From Pseudomonadota bacterium (GTDB taxonomy: Bacteria > Pseudomonadota > Alphaproteobacteria > Rhizobiales > Rhizobiaceae), in contig JAIUPA010000043.1 in NCBI GenBank assembly GCA_020161665.1, positions 1-64,000 on the forward strand: 64,000 nt of DNA. Direction: 5' to 3'. The position numbers were made by a program, and so were the translations under genes. Positions within the stretch are counted from its first letter, which is position 1. Each line of letters opens with the position of its first letter. The notes below the pieces were generated by a model that saw nothing but the letters and a program-made list of their open reading frames with translations, was not told the origin of the DNA and ran no database searches. Below, in pieces: positions 1 to 10,002 of this stretch.

Positions 1-450
1 AAGCGCCTTTACATGTTCTCGACCGGCACGGGCATCGCGCCCTTTGCGAGCCTCATCCGCGATCCGGAAACCTATGAGAAGTTCGATGAGGTGATCCTCA
101 CCCACACCTGCCGCGAGGTGGCGGAGTTGAAGTACGGTTTTGATCTGGTGGACGAGATCAAGGCCGACGACATGCTGTCGGAAATCGTTGGCGACAAGCT
201 GAAGCACTATGCGACGGTGACGCGCGAGGATTTCCCGTTCAAGGGCCGCATCACCGACCTCATTGAAAACGGCAAGCTGTTTACCGATCTCGGCGTCCCG
301 CCGCTCGACCCGGCGGTGGACCGGGCGATGCTGTGCGGCTCGATGGCGATGATCAAGGACACGGCAGCGCTGTTGGAAAAGGCCGGCCTGACGGAAGGGG
401 CGAACAACAAGCCCGCCGAATTCGTCATCGAACGCGCCTTCGTGGGTTAA
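1..450 (+). CDS. fpr: Ferredoxin--NADP+ reductase, C-terminal part (truncated by window edge)
   Basis: The frame is open from base 1, so this is the last 149 residues of a gene that begins outside the window. It matches the NADP-binding half of bacterial ferredoxin/flavodoxin--NADP+ reductase: an early STGTGIAPFASLIRDPETY segment (nucleotide-binding loop), then LTHTCREVAELKYG, MLCGSMAMIKD, and a C-terminus ending in FVIERAFVG, typical of the alphaproteobacterial Fpr subfamily. The enzyme moves electrons between NADPH and ferredoxin or flavodoxin in the cytoplasm, usually for oxidative-stress defence and Fe-S or biosynthetic reactions. A hairpin terminator lies 34 bases past the stop. The family call is firm; the FAD domain cannot be seen. 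Confidence 0.93.
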   Translation, partial: KRLYMFSTGTGIAPFASLIRDPETYEKFDEVILTHTCREVAELKYGFDLVDEIKADDMLSEIVGDKLKHYATVTREDFPFKGRITDLIENGKLFTDLGVPPLDPAVDRAMLCGSMAMIKDTAALLEKAGLTEGANNKPAEFVIERAFVG

Positions 451-483
451 GCCGTAAAAGCAGCGCGATCAGACCCAATTAGC

Positions 484-502
484 GGGAGGCCATGCGCCTC
501 CC
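484..502 (+). terminator. Hairpin downstream of fpr, first copy
   Basis: GGGAGGC-CATGC-GCCTCCC is a perfect 7-bp stem with a 5-base loop, 34 bases after the fpr stop. It is followed by CTTCATCTT rather than a clean T run. An almost identical hairpin occurs at 649-669, so this may be the original fpr terminator or its duplicate. Confidence 0.5.
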
Positions 503-504
503 TT

Positions 505-620
505 CATCTTGGTGATCAAGGGCACGAACCTCTCTCCTCGTCATGGTCGGGCTTGACCCGACCATCCATCATCCTTCGATGCCGTGGATCCTCGGGTCAA
601 GCCCGAGGATGACGGGAGTG
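505..620 (-). repeat. RIME-like twin-palindrome intergenic element, copy A
   Basis: Two hairpins, TGGTCGGG-CTTGA-CCCGACCA (about 544-564) and ATCCTCGGG-TCAAG-CCCGAGGAT (about 588-610), are separated by a short spacer. The same arrangement recurs near 19.5, 27.5 and 52.9 kb. Homology with the copy at 52.9 kb continues about 35 bases beyond the palindromes, on the left side here (reverse orientation). This fits the rhizobial RIME class of non-coding mosaic repeats. Short open frames across it, including one at 543-764, are repeat artefacts. It occupies most of the 338-base gap between fpr and the tRNA. Confidence 0.8.
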
Positions 621-648
621 TGTAGGGATGTGTGTTTCATCAGACTTG

Positions 649-673
649 CGGGAGGCCATGCGCCTCCCGTTTT
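649..673 (+). terminator. Hairpin plus T run downstream of fpr, second copy
   Basis: CGGGAGGC-CATGC-GCCTCCCG, an 8-bp perfect stem followed directly by TTTT, has the form of a Rho-independent terminator. Both this copy and the one at 484-502 are preceded by ATCAGAC, so the whole unit of about 30 bases appears duplicated around the RIME-like element. Confidence 0.65.
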
Positions 674-787
674 GCGTTCCGGGCTTATTCCTAGAAGAAG
701 CGCGGTCCCACGAGACGCACGGAGGTGCGGGCCGAAGCGAAACACGGCTCGGCTTAACGGCTAAGATTTTGTCTTATTAGGGAGATT

Positions 788-861
788 TGGCTGGGGAACC
801 TGGATTCGAACCAAGATCGACGGAGTCAGAGTCCGCTGTTCTACCATTGAACTATTCCCCA
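788..861 (-). tRNA. tRNA-Gln (anticodon CTG)
   Basis: On the minus strand a 74-nt cloverleaf folds: acceptor TGGGGAA pairs with TTCCCCA; the D arm is GTTCAATGGTAGAAC; the anticodon stem GCGGA/TCCGT encloses loop CTCTGAC, giving anticodon CTG (reads CAG, Gln); the T stem CTTGG/CCAGG encloses TTCGAAT. The discriminator is G and the 3' CCA is encoded. It stands alone between fpr and the Ppx/GppA gene, transcribed against both. Confidence 0.95.
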
Positions 862-1107
862 GCAGGGGTCCGGCGTTGCCGTCCGGTGTGCCGGGCTTAT
901 AACCAAATCACGGCGGATTGCAAATAGGTTTTTTCGAAAAAATGAAACGGCTTCGAAGGCTTGTCCGGATAGCCCTCAGCGCCGCTAAAAGCCACGGGTC
1001 CAAAAACAGTTTGGAGAATGGCCGTGGCGCTGGTATTCTTTGTTCAACGAAACTTTTAAGTGCCAGCAGCATGCCTTGAGGGCCTTGCGCGGCACGGGAT
1101 CATAGAC

Positions 1108-2760
1108 GTGACAGACCCCGAACACGGCTCAAAGCCGTCTGAAGGCGGGGCGTCGGCGGCAACGCGCGGGGAAGGCAAGCCTTCCCGGCGACGCAAGGGC
1201 AAGCGTGGCGGTGAGAATCGCGGCGCAGCCCCGGCAGCAGTCGATGCGGGATCGGGCGATCGCCCCGGTTCCAACGCCCGGACGCAAAGCCCTGCCTCTG
1301 GCGGGCAGCAACTCTCCGCGGATGGCGGAGAACCTCACTTGCGCAAACGAAAGCGTCGCCGCCGTTCCAAGGCGCGTGCCACCGCGGGCCATGCGCCTCA
1401 AGGGGCCACGCACGAGAGTGTGGCGGGCCAGTCGCCGGCTGCGGCGGGCGGTCATGATGGCGCAAGCGACGGCAAGAACGCGTCGCGCGACGGTGAAAAA
1501 ACGTCTCCCGGCAAGGGCAAGAACCGCAACCGGCGCCGTCGCGGTAGCGGCAACAAGCGTGGCCCGCAGGGTCGTCCCATGGCGCCGGGCGGTGGTCGCC
1601 ATGCGCCTCTGATGCGGGAAGACGCGCAGGTCAAGGAGCGCGCCGAAACACGTCAGGATGAGGCGCGGGGCCCCGCATCGCGCGAGGCCGTTCACGCCAG
1701 CACGCCTTTTGTACCGAATGATCTTTATGCCGCGCTGGACCTCGGCACGAACAATTGCCGCCTGTTGATTGCCCAGCCGACGCGTCCCGGCCAGTTTCGC
1801 GTTGTCGATGCCTTTTCGCGGATTGTCCGTCTGGGCGAGGGGCTTGGCGCTTCGGGCCGGTTGTCTGATGATGCGATGGATCGTGCAGTCGAGGCGCTGC
1901 GCGTCTGCGCCGCCAAGCTGGAAGCGCGCCGCATCCGCCGCATGCGCCTTATTGCAACGGAAGCCTGCCGCGCGGCGGGCAATGGCGAGGCCTTTCTGGA
2001 GCGCGTGACGCGCGAGACCGGCCTGAGGCTCGAAATCATCGACCGGGAAACGGAAGCGCGTCTGGCGGTTTCGGGCTGTGCGTCGCTGGTCGAAGCCGAT
2101 ACCCGCTCGGTCGTGTTGTTCGACATCGGCGGCGGCTCATCTGAAATTGCGGTCATCCGGCTCGGTCGTCATCGCGATCACGCCCGCCTTGCCAACAACA
2201 TCACCCACTGGACCTCGCTGCCGGTCGGCGTCGTCACGCTGTCGGAACGCCATGGCGGTCGCGATGTGACGCCCGCCGTCTTCGATTCGATGGTGGAGGA
2301 AGTGGCGGCCATGCTGGCGCGGTTTGATTGCCCGCCGGTGCCAGGGGCGGAAGGCGGGGCTATTCCCGATGATTTCCATCTGCTGGGAACGTCCGGCACG
2401 GTCACGACGCTTGCGGGTGTGCATCTCGGCCTGTCGCGCTATGATCGCCGCCGGGTCGATGGCGTCTGGCTTTCGGATGCGGAAGTCACGGCCATGCAGG
2501 CGCAATTGCTGTCATGGGATTTTGCCGGGCGCGCCGCCAACCCCTGCATCGGGCCGGATCGGGCCGATCTGGTTCTGGCCGGTTGCGCCATTTTGGAAGC
2601 CATTCGCCGCCGCTGGCCGTCGCGGCGCATGCGGGTGGCCGATCGCGGGCTGCGTGAAGGCCTGTTGACGGATATGATGACGGATGACGGTGTGTGGCGG
2701 CGCAGCGTGCGCCATCGTCGCGGCACGCGGGGCAAGCAAGGGGAACGGGCAGGATCATGA
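1108..2760 (+). CDS. Ppx/GppA-family exopolyphosphatase / guanosine pentaphosphatase
   Basis: The catalytic core starts near residue 205 with the ASKHA phosphate-1 loop [18 protein letters not shown], followed by [16 protein letters not shown] (phosphate-2) and [17 protein letters not shown], as in Ppx/GppA enzymes that hydrolyse polyphosphate or pppGpp. Ahead of it lie roughly 195 residues rich in K, R, G, A and S with no recognisable fold, making the protein about 550 aa where the core alone is about 310. I chose GTG at 1108 (GGGA 9 bases upstream, N-terminus [13 protein letters not shown]). A GTG at 1060 would add 16 residues but has no good ribosome site. The 3' end overlaps rlmE by an ATGA, so the two are translationally coupled. 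Which phosphatase activity dominates cannot be read from sequence. Confidence 0.88.
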   Translation: MTDPEHGSKPSEGGASAATRGEGKPSRRRKGKRGGENRGAAPAAVDAGSGDRPGSNARTQSPASGGQQLSADGGEPHLRKRKRRRRSKARATAGHAPQGATHESVAGQSPAAAGGHDGASDGKNASRDGEKTSPGKGKNRNRRRRGSGNKRGPQGRPMAPGGGRHAPLMREDAQVKERAETRQDEARGPASREAVHASTPFVPNDLYAALDLGTNNCRLLIAQPTRPGQFRVVDAFSRIVRLGEGLGASGRLSDDAMDRAVEALRVCAAKLEARRIRRMRLIATEACRAAGNGEAFLERVTRETGLRLEIIDRETEARLAVSGCASLVEADTRSVVLFDIGGGSSEIAVIRLGRHRDHARLANNITHWTSLPVGVVTLSERHGGRDVTPAVFDSMVEEVAAMLARFDCPPVPGAEGGAIPDDFHLLGTSGTVTTLAGVHLGLSRYDRRRVDGVWLSDAEVTAMQAQLLSWDFAGRAANPCIGPDRADLVLAGCAILEAIRRRWPSRRMRVADRGLREGLLTDMMTDDGVWRRSVRHRRGTRGKQGERAGS

Positions 2761-3500
2761 CCAAGCCGCCATCAATCAGCAACAGAACGGGACGCAAGCT
2801 TGGCCAGAAGGTCAAGAAGGGCAAGCTGAAGGCGTCATCGCGCCGTTGGCTGGAGCGCCACATCAACGATCCCTATGTGCAGCGCGCCAAGCTTGAAGGC
2901 TATCGCGCCCGCGCCGCCTTCAAGCTTCTGGAAATCGACGAGAAGCACGCGATCCTGAAGGGCGCGCGTCGCATCATCGATTTGGGGGCTGCGCCGGGCA
3001 GCTGGTCGCAGATTGCCGCTAAGGTCACAGGTTCGACGGAAGACGATGTGCGCGTCGTCGGCATCGATTTTCTCGAAGTCGCGCCCATTCCGGGCGTCAA
3101 GCTGTTGATGATGGATTTTCTCGACGATGAAGCACCGAAAGCCATCATGGATGCGCTGGGCGGCACGCCGGATCTGGTGATTTCCGACATGGCGGCACCC
3201 ACGACCGGCCACCAGAAGACCGACCACCTGCGCACCATGCATCTGTGCGAAGTGGCGGCCCATTTTGCCGTCGATGTGCTGGGTGAAGGCGGGCACTTTC
3301 TGGCCAAGACCTTCCAGGGCGGCACGGAGCGCGACCTGTTGAACCTCCTGAAGCAGAACTTCAAGCAGGTCATCCACATCAAGCCGCACTCCTCGCGCGC
3401 CGAATCGGTGGAAATGTTCCTGCTCGCCAAGCACTTCAAGGGCCGCAAGGCCGGTGGGGAAGACGAAGGCGCGGCAGAAGACGCTGACAGCGAAGGCTGA
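2757..3500 (+). CDS. rlmE: 23S rRNA (uridine-2'-O-)-methyltransferase RlmE (FtsJ/RrmJ)
   Basis: This 247-aa protein has the FtsJ order: [28 protein letters not shown] (catalytic Lys), the SAM loop [25 protein letters not shown] with the catalytic Asp, and FLAKTFQGG with a second catalytic Lys. RlmE 2'-O-methylates U2552 of 23S rRNA late in 50S assembly. A short basic N-terminus ([16 protein letters not shown]) and an acidic C-terminal tail flank the core. The start at 2757 makes an ATGA overlap with the upstream phosphatase gene and matches family length; an upstream in-frame start at 2694 would sit inside that gene. The stop abuts the convergent MFS gene with no spacer. Confidence 0.95.
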   Translation: MTKPPSISNRTGRKLGQKVKKGKLKASSRRWLERHINDPYVQRAKLEGYRARAAFKLLEIDEKHAILKGARRIIDLGAAPGSWSQIAAKVTGSTEDDVRVVGIDFLEVAPIPGVKLLMMDFLDDEAPKAIMDALGGTPDLVISDMAAPTTGHQKTDHLRTMHLCEVAAHFAVDVLGEGGHFLAKTFQGGTERDLLNLLKQNFKQVIHIKPHSSRAESVEMFLLAKHFKGRKAGGEDEGAAEDADSEG

Positions 3501-4886
3501 TCAGTCGAGCCGCGTATGGTGGCCGGAAACACTGTCTCCCGCATTGCGTGGCAGGGCAAAGAGCGAGGGAAGGGCGGTCAGCGAAAGCGCCGCCACTACG
3601 AAGAACGCCACGTGAAAATCGGCAAGCGACAGAGTTGAGCCGGAAAACAGCGAGCGGATTTCCAGAATGGAGGCCGCGCAGGCAACGCCCAGTGCGAGGC
3701 TGGCCTGCTGCGCGACCGATGTGATGGAGGTCGCCTGACTGGCCTGCGCATCCTCGATATCCGAATAGGAAAGTGTGTTCGACGAGGTGAAGAAGAACGA
3801 GCGCGCCACCCCCGCCACGAGCAGGAACCCCATGATCAGCGCATAGGGCGTCTCCGGCGTGAAGAAGCCGTTGGCCGCTGTGGCGACCGTCGTCACCACC
3901 GTTGCGATGATCAGCACCGGGCGGAACCCGGCGAATGCCAGCGTCCGCTTGGCGATGAACTTGGTGGTGATCGCGCCAATGGCGCCGACGAAGGTGATGA
4001 GGCCGGATTGCAGTGGGGTCAGGTGAAAACCGATCTGCAGCATCAGCGGCATCAGGAAGGGGATCGCGCCTGTTGAAATGCGAAACAGCGTGCCGGAGAT
4101 GATGGCGCTTCGAAACGTGCGGTTTGCAAAGATCGTCAGCGACAGGATGGGCGAAGGCGCGCGCCGGGCGTGGCGAACATAGGCTACCGCTGCACCAAGC
4201 CCGATCAGCGTTGTGGTAATGCCGATGATCGGCGGCAGGGCGGGCAGGCTGACAACCGAAAGGCCGAAGATGATGCCGCCTGCCGCGAGTGCCGAAAGGG
4301 CAAAGCCTGTGACATCCAGCGGCGGCGGGGCCTCGGTCTGCACGTCGGGCAGGAAAACGCCGGAAAGCCAGTACCCGATAATGCCGACCGGCACATTGAT
4401 CAGAAAAATCCAGTGCCATGAGAAATAGGTGGTGATGAAGCCGCCAATCGGCGGCCCGGTCAGCGGACCGATGAGCGCCGGAATGGTCAAAAGCGCCATG
4501 GCCGAAACCAGCTCGCTGCGCTGCGTGGTGCGCAACAGAACGAGACGCCCGACCGGCGTCATCATGGCCCCGCCCATGCCCTGAAGGAAGCGCGACACCA
4601 CGAAGGACAGCAGGCTGCCGGAAAAGGCGCAGGCAATCGATCCGGCAACGAAAACGAGAATGGCAAGGCGAAAGACCCGCTTGGCCCCGAAGCGGTCCGC
4701 CATCCAGCCGGACACCGGAATGAAGATCGCCAGCGCCACCATGTAGGAGGTCAGCGCCAGCTTCAGCGTAATCGGCCCCACACCCAGATCCGTGGCAATA
4801 GCAGGCAATGCCGTGGCGATCACGGTCGAATCCATCTGCTCCATGAAAAGGGCGACGGCAAGAATGAGGGGTACGATACGGTTCAT
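3501..4886 (-). CDS. MFS drug-resistance transporter, DHA2 (EmrB/QacA) family
   Basis: A 461-aa multi-spanning membrane protein with the DHA2 signature: VALFMEQMDSTVIATALPAI in helix 1, the loop 2-3 motif GWMADRFGAKRVF, RFLQGMGGAMMTPVGRLVL, and the antiporter motif LIGPLTGPPIGGFI. Hydrophobic segments are consistent with 14 helices. Such proteins are proton-driven exporters of drugs or toxic metabolites. No membrane-fusion partner (EmrA) or TetR/MarR regulator is adjacent, so substrate and regulation are unknown. It is convergent with rlmE, and its 5' end faces the metallo-beta-lactamase-fold gene across about 156 bases. Confidence 0.88.
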   Translation of the reverse strand: MNRIVPLILAVALFMEQMDSTVIATALPAIATDLGVGPITLKLALTSYMVALAIFIPVSGWMADRFGAKRVFRLAILVFVAGSIACAFSGSLLSFVVSRFLQGMGGAMMTPVGRLVLLRTTQRSELVSAMALLTIPALIGPLTGPPIGGFITTYFSWHWIFLINVPVGIIGYWLSGVFLPDVQTEAPPPLDVTGFALSALAAGGIIFGLSVVSLPALPPIIGITTTLIGLGAAVAYVRHARRAPSPILSLTIFANRTFRSAIISGTLFRISTGAIPFLMPLMLQIGFHLTPLQSGLITFVGAIGAITTKFIAKRTLAFAGFRPVLIIATVVTTVATAANGFFTPETPYALIMGFLLVAGVARSFFFTSSNTLSYSDIEDAQASQATSITSVAQQASLALGVACAASILEIRSLFSGSTLSLADFHVAFFVVAALSLTALPSLFALPRNAGDSVSGHHTRLD

Positions 4887-5042
4887 GGGGCGGGGCGGAC
4901 TTCACAGGCAGGATTGTTCCTTTAACTCTCTAGCGGCGCTTTTGGTCCGTGCCAATTCACAATTGCCGCTCACGTCTGCGTGAGGCCGCTTTTCCCGTTT
5001 CTCAAGGTGCATATCTTGTCTTCCATGGATCAGGAGACCAGC

Positions 5043-6032
5043 ATGGAAAACGGTGCATTTTTCAATCGCAGACTTCTTTTGGGAGCCGGTGCGGCAGCGC
5101 TTGCAGCTCCAGCTTTGCTCACAGGGCGAACGGCACAGGCTCAGGAGGCAAAACCGTTGGCAGGCCGTCTTTTCCCGCCGGAAATCAACCGCTTCAAGGT
5201 GGGGGCGCTTGAGGTGACGGTCATCAAGGATGGCTTGCGCGCGTCGGGCAAGCCTGCCGAAACCTTTGGCACGAACCAGAAGCCGGAGGATGTGGCAAAG
5301 CTTCTGGAAGAAAACTTCCTGCCGACCGAGGCCTATGCCAACGGGTTCTCGCCGGTTCTGGTGAAGTCGGGCGATGAACTCGTTCTTTTTGACACGGGCT
5401 TTGGCGAGGCCGGGCGCGAATGGGGTGGCGGACGCTTAATGGATGGTCTGGCCGCTGCCGGTTACGCAGCCGATGATGTGACGCTGGTGGTGCTCACCCA
5501 TCTCCACGGCGACCATATTGGCGGCATGACGGAGAAGGGGCAGGCAGCTTTCCCCAAGGCCCGCTACGTGACGGGCGCGACGGAATATGATTTCTGGACC
5601 AGTCCGGCGCGTGTCGGCACTCCGGCGGAGGGTGGTCAGAAGGGCGTTCTCGCCAAGGTGAAGCCCTTCGCGGAAAAGTTCACCTTCATCAAGGATGGCG
5701 CCGCGGTGGCAGGTGGAATCACTGCCATGGAAGCGCCGGGCCATACGCCGGGCCACATGATCTACCGTCTCGAATCGGAAGGCCGCCAACTGGTGCTGAC
5801 GGCCGATACCGCCAATCACTATGTGCTGTCTCTGCAAAGGCCGGATTGGGAAGTGCGCTTCGATATGGACAAGGCTGCAGGGGCTGCCACCCGCAAGCGT
5901 GTCTTCGACATGATCGCTGCCGACCGATTGCCCTTCCTCGGCTACCACATGCCGTTCCCTTCGGTCGGCTATGTCGAAAAGGCGGGTGAGGGCTATCGCT
6001 ACGTTGCGAAGTCCTATCAGTTTGATGTTTGA
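5043..6032 (+). CDS. Tat-exported MBL-fold metallohydrolase
   Basis: The N-terminus has a twin-arginine signal (NRRLLLGAGAAALAAPALL, then an AQA-type cleavage site), so the protein is probably exported folded and metal-loaded. The mature part carries the metallo-beta-lactamase signature THLHGDHIGG, an upstream LFDTGFG strand, a downstream APGHTPGHMIYRL histidine motif and an LTADTANHYV aspartate motif. Together these supply a full binuclear metal site. I chose ATG 5043 because AGGAG lies 7 bases before it and it places the RR pair near the N-terminus; ATG 5025 is an alternative. Family members include lactonases, phosphodiesterases and sulfatases, and the substrate here is not predictable. 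Confidence 0.85.
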   Translation: MENGAFFNRRLLLGAGAAALAAPALLTGRTAQAQEAKPLAGRLFPPEINRFKVGALEVTVIKDGLRASGKPAETFGTNQKPEDVAKLLEENFLPTEAYANGFSPVLVKSGDELVLFDTGFGEAGREWGGGRLMDGLAAAGYAADDVTLVVLTHLHGDHIGGMTEKGQAAFPKARYVTGATEYDFWTSPARVGTPAEGGQKGVLAKVKPFAEKFTFIKDGAAVAGGITAMEAPGHTPGHMIYRLESEGRQLVLTADTANHYVLSLQRPDWEVRFDMDKAAGAATRKRVFDMIAADRLPFLGYHMPFPSVGYVEKAGEGYRYVAKSYQFDV

Positions 6033-6067
6033 CCACAGCCTTTTCGTGACAGGTCGGTGAAATTATG

Positions 6068-6095
6068 CCCGCATCGGTATTTTTACTGGTGCGGG
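6068..6095 (+). terminator. Possible hairpin after the MBL-fold gene
   Basis: CCCGCATC and GGTGCGGG pair (8 bp with one T-G wobble) around an AT-rich 12-base loop, 35 bases past the stop. No T run follows, so it may act as a Rho-independent terminator only weakly, or as a transcript-end stabiliser. Confidence 0.35.
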
Positions 6096-6193
6096 CTGTT
6101 CCCATACCCCAAAAAGCGTGGTAGCAGCCCTCGTCAACTTCCCATTCCAGAAGATCGAACCCGGCGCCTCCCACCGGAACGGACTTCTATTAA

Positions 6194-7711
<1,518 letters not shown>

Positions 7712-7712
7712 A

Positions 7713-8258
7713 ATGGCGGGTAATCCGGTGGATCGTGTGATCTTCGGCCTCGGGGCGGCCTCTGCCGCCCTGATCGGCTGGATGTGGCTGGGCTTTCGCA
7801 AGCCGCTGGCTGAACTGCAGCCGAACCTCACTTTGCCGGATCTCGCGGTTGGCGAGAATGCCCGTCAGACGGTGGCGGACTGGTTTTCGAAGACCGCCAA
7901 CACCGATGCGGGCGCGATCTTCCACAACATGCTGACCGGGCCGGAGCTTTATTTCCCGCTCGTCTTTGCAGCCTTCCTGTTTCTCATTCTGCTGCGCCTT
8001 CTGCCGACGGCGCGGCTTTTCAACCGCCCGGTGGGCGGGCCGCTGAAGGCCATCGTGCTCGTCCAGCCGCTGACCTATGTGCTGGCTGATTACGCCGAGA
8101 ACGCCCTGTTTCTGGGCCTTTCCGGATTGGCCGAATCCCCCGCCTGGATGCTGGATACGGCGCCCTGGCTGACGGCCTTCAAATTCCTCGGCCTGTCGGT
8201 CTCTCTGGTCTTTATTCTGCGCTTCGCGCTGCTTTCGCGGATCATGCCCAAAGCCTGA
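7713..8258 (+). CDS. Conserved four-helix membrane protein downstream of guaB
   Basis: A 181-aa hydrophobic protein of unrecognised function. I see four likely transmembrane segments: VIFGLGAASAALIGWMWLGF near the N-terminus, LYFPLVFAAFLFLILLRLL in the middle, a third around AIVLVQPLTYVLADYAENAL, and FKFLGLSVSLVFILRFALLS at the end. A segment of about 50 residues after helix 1 may face one side of the membrane. There are no catalytic motifs. The start codon lies 1 base past the guaB stop, so translation is likely coupled to guaB. I make no claim about function. Confidence 0.75.
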   Translation: MAGNPVDRVIFGLGAASAALIGWMWLGFRKPLAELQPNLTLPDLAVGENARQTVADWFSKTANTDAGAIFHNMLTGPELYFPLVFAAFLFLILLRLLPTARLFNRPVGGPLKAIVLVQPLTYVLADYAENALFLGLSGLAESPAWMLDTAPWLTAFKFLGLSVSLVFILRFALLSRIMPKA

Positions 8259-8285
8259 ACGGCGCATCCAGGCAAGGTGTAGCGA

Positions 8286-8332
8286 TTGCCCCCTCACCCC
8301 AACCCTCTCCCCGCAGGCGGGACGAGGGGGCT
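8286..8332. repeat. Dispersed CCCTCTCCCCG-type repeat, fragment 1
   Basis: A C-rich stretch with the form CCCCTCACCCCAACCCTC-TCCCCGC-AGGCGGG-CGAGGGGG. It belongs to the same family as the stretches at 8448, 22221 and 29880. Together with the fragment at 8448 it fills the non-coding 280 bases between the membrane-protein gene and the LysR gene. No gene is visible here. Confidence 0.6.
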
Positions 8333-8447
8333 GGTCTGCGGCTATTGCAAGGGATGGTCCAAAGAGCGTCCGAGTCCATGCATGAAAACGCACTGTGCGT
8401 CGCTTCAGGAAAGCTGGACGTCTGATGCTCAGGGCAAGGCTTGGTGT

Positions 8448-8504
8448 CTTGCCCGTTCTCCCCGCATGCGGGGAGAAGGTCGCGGTAGCGGGATGAGGGG
8501 CTAA
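8448..8504. repeat. Dispersed CCCTCTCCCCG-type repeat, fragment 2
   Basis: The sequence contains the palindrome TTCTCCCCGC-AT-GCGGGGAGAA followed by GGT...GGATGAGGGGC, nearly identical in layout to the copy at 22221-22277. The perfect 10-bp stem could also terminate or protect transcripts arriving from guaB. Confidence 0.65.
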
Positions 8505-8537
8505 CCCTTAGGGTGATGCCTGCGCTTTTTTCGCCCT

Positions 8538-9503
8538 TCACCAGCCGGGGATCATCTGGCCGGGGCGGGCCCGGGCAATGCGCGCAAACGCCCGCACATC
8601 TCCATCAAGATCATCCGCTCCGGTCGGGGCCGAAATCGTGATGTTGTCGAGGCAGGCGGTAATATGGTCGGTAATCGCGTTCATCAGCGAAACCGAAAGT
8701 CCGGGGCGCTTCATGATGCCGATCTGCACGGGCGGCAGCGGCGGAAAACCGTCCGCCGAGGTCAAGACCTTCATGCCGTTGCGAAGCGCTGATTCCGGCA
8801 GCACCGAAACCGCCATGCCCGCCAGAACTGCCGAAGTCACGACGGTCGACGACCAGCTGGTGAACAGCACCTGATAGTCGCGCCCGGCGGCATCCAGTGC
8901 CGAACAGGCCAGTTGCCGCCACAGGCAATCGCGACGCCCGACAGCCAGCGGCACGGGGGCATCGTCGCTGAGCGGATGGTTGGCCGACGCCACCCAGCAC
9001 AAGGGTTCGGCCCGCACCACATCCGATTGACGCTCACGCGGGTTATGCGTCACCAGCGCAATATCAAGCTCGCCCTTCTGCATCTTTTCGGCAAGGCTCG
9101 CCGAGGGTTCGCAGACGATGTAAAGTTCCACATTCGGATGCGTCTTGGCAAAGCGACCGATGATTTCCGGCATATAGCGGTCGGCATAATCGTCCGGCGT
9201 ACCGATGCGCAGCGTGCCTTCCAGCCGATTGTCATCGAAGGCGGCAATCGCTTCATTGTTGAGACGGATGATCCGCCGCGCATAGTTCAGCAGCTTCTCG
9301 CCCTCGGCGGTCAGCCGGTTGCCGCGCCCGTCCTTCTGGAAAAGCTGCTTGCCGATCCGGTCTTCCAGACGCCGCATCTGCATGGAAACCGCCGATTGCG
9401 TCTTGAAAATGCGTTCGGCGGCGCGCGTGAAGCTGCCGGTATCGGCAATGGCGATGAAGGTCTGCAACTGGTCGATGTCGAGGGGAGCGGACATGATGGT
9501 CAT
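8538..9503 (-). CDS. LysR-family transcriptional regulator (LrhA-like)
   Basis: The N-terminal winged helix reads LDIDQLQTFIAIADTGSFTR, AAERIFKTQSAVSMQMRRLE and GKQLFQKDGRGNRLTAEGE, a standard LysR DNA-binding domain. The effector domain begins RIGTPDDYADRYMPEIIGRF and contains VCEPSASLAEKMQKGELDIAL, resembling LrhA/HexA-type members more than amino-acid regulators. I placed the start at ATG 9503 (MTIMSAPLD); ATG 9494 is equally plausible, and no clear ribosome site decides between them. It is divergent from the DUF1127 gene, with about 126 bases for both promoters. Target and ligand are unknown. Confidence 0.85.
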   Translation of the reverse strand: MTIMSAPLDIDQLQTFIAIADTGSFTRAAERIFKTQSAVSMQMRRLEDRIGKQLFQKDGRGNRLTAEGEKLLNYARRIIRLNNEAIAAFDDNRLEGTLRIGTPDDYADRYMPEIIGRFAKTHPNVELYIVCEPSASLAEKMQKGELDIALVTHNPRERQSDVVRAEPLCWVASANHPLSDDAPVPLAVGRRDCLWRQLACSALDAAGRDYQVLFTSWSSTVVTSAVLAGMAVSVLPESALRNGMKVLTSADGFPPLPPVQIGIMKRPGLSVSLMNAITDHITACLDNITISAPTGADDLDGDVRAFARIARARPGQMIPGW

Positions 9504-9629
9504 CCATAACAAAGGCTGATGGCAGAGATTAAAAACATTCGTTGGACTGATCAATAGGCTTGGCGCAATTTGCTGCCATGCGGTGCGAAAGACGCGCCGT
9601 CACCCCTTAACCGATCTCGGGAAATCGTT

Positions 9630-9908
9630 ATGTCCAGTCTCAAGGAGAGAAGTGTCGCCCTTCATGCAGCCGCTGCCGACGCCGGTTTCGCAGCCATGGT
9701 ATCCAATGCCGCGCGTGCCCTCGTGCACCGTTTTCGGGCCAATGGCCTGCGCGAACTGGATGATCGTTTGCTTGATGATATCGGCCTTTGCCGCAGCGAT
9801 CTGGAGAAAGCGCTTTCCGAGGGCCATGCGTTCACTGATCCGACGCCCGCTTTGACGCGCGCCGTTCGTGCCCGTGCCTGGCGACGGCTGTCCGGTCGCA
9901 GCGTGTAA
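9630..9908 (+). CDS. DUF1127 small basic protein
   Basis: A 92-residue, arginine-rich protein with the DUF1127 core FRANGLRELDDRLLDDIGLCRSDLEKAL split as NGLRELDDRLLDDIGL then CRSDLEKAL. DUF1127 proteins are abundant in alphaproteobacteria. In Agrobacterium, members have been linked to RNA-level control of phosphate and growth-phase physiology. I chose ATG 9630, which begins MSSLKERS; an in-frame start at 9570 would add 20 non-conserved residues. A good Rho-independent terminator follows. The sequence does not show which cellular role this copy serves. Confidence 0.82.
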   Translation: MSSLKERSVALHAAAADAGFAAMVSNAARALVHRFRANGLRELDDRLLDDIGLCRSDLEKALSEGHAFTDPTPALTRAVRARAWRRLSGRSV

Positions 9909-9954
9909 TTTCAGGGTTTTCCCCGCGGGGTGGCGCCAATCCGCCCCGCCTTTG

Positions 9955-9989
9955 CCCGGTGTCGGTTCTCCGCCGCCGGGTCTTTTTTT
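9955..9989 (+). terminator. Rho-independent terminator of the DUF1127 gene
   Basis: CCCGG...CCGGG with an inner CGG-TTCT-CCG is followed by TCTTTTTTT. It sits 46 bases past the stop and just before the convergent gshA stop at 10003. Confidence 0.75.
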
Positions 9990-10002
9990 GTTCCCGGACG
10001 GC

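Noticed and set aside
543-764. Open frame with GLDPTIHHPSMPWILGSSPRMT as a small protein
   Set aside because: The same peptide-like text arises from each twin-palindrome repeat (19.5, 27.5, 52.9 kb), so it is translated repeat, not a gene.
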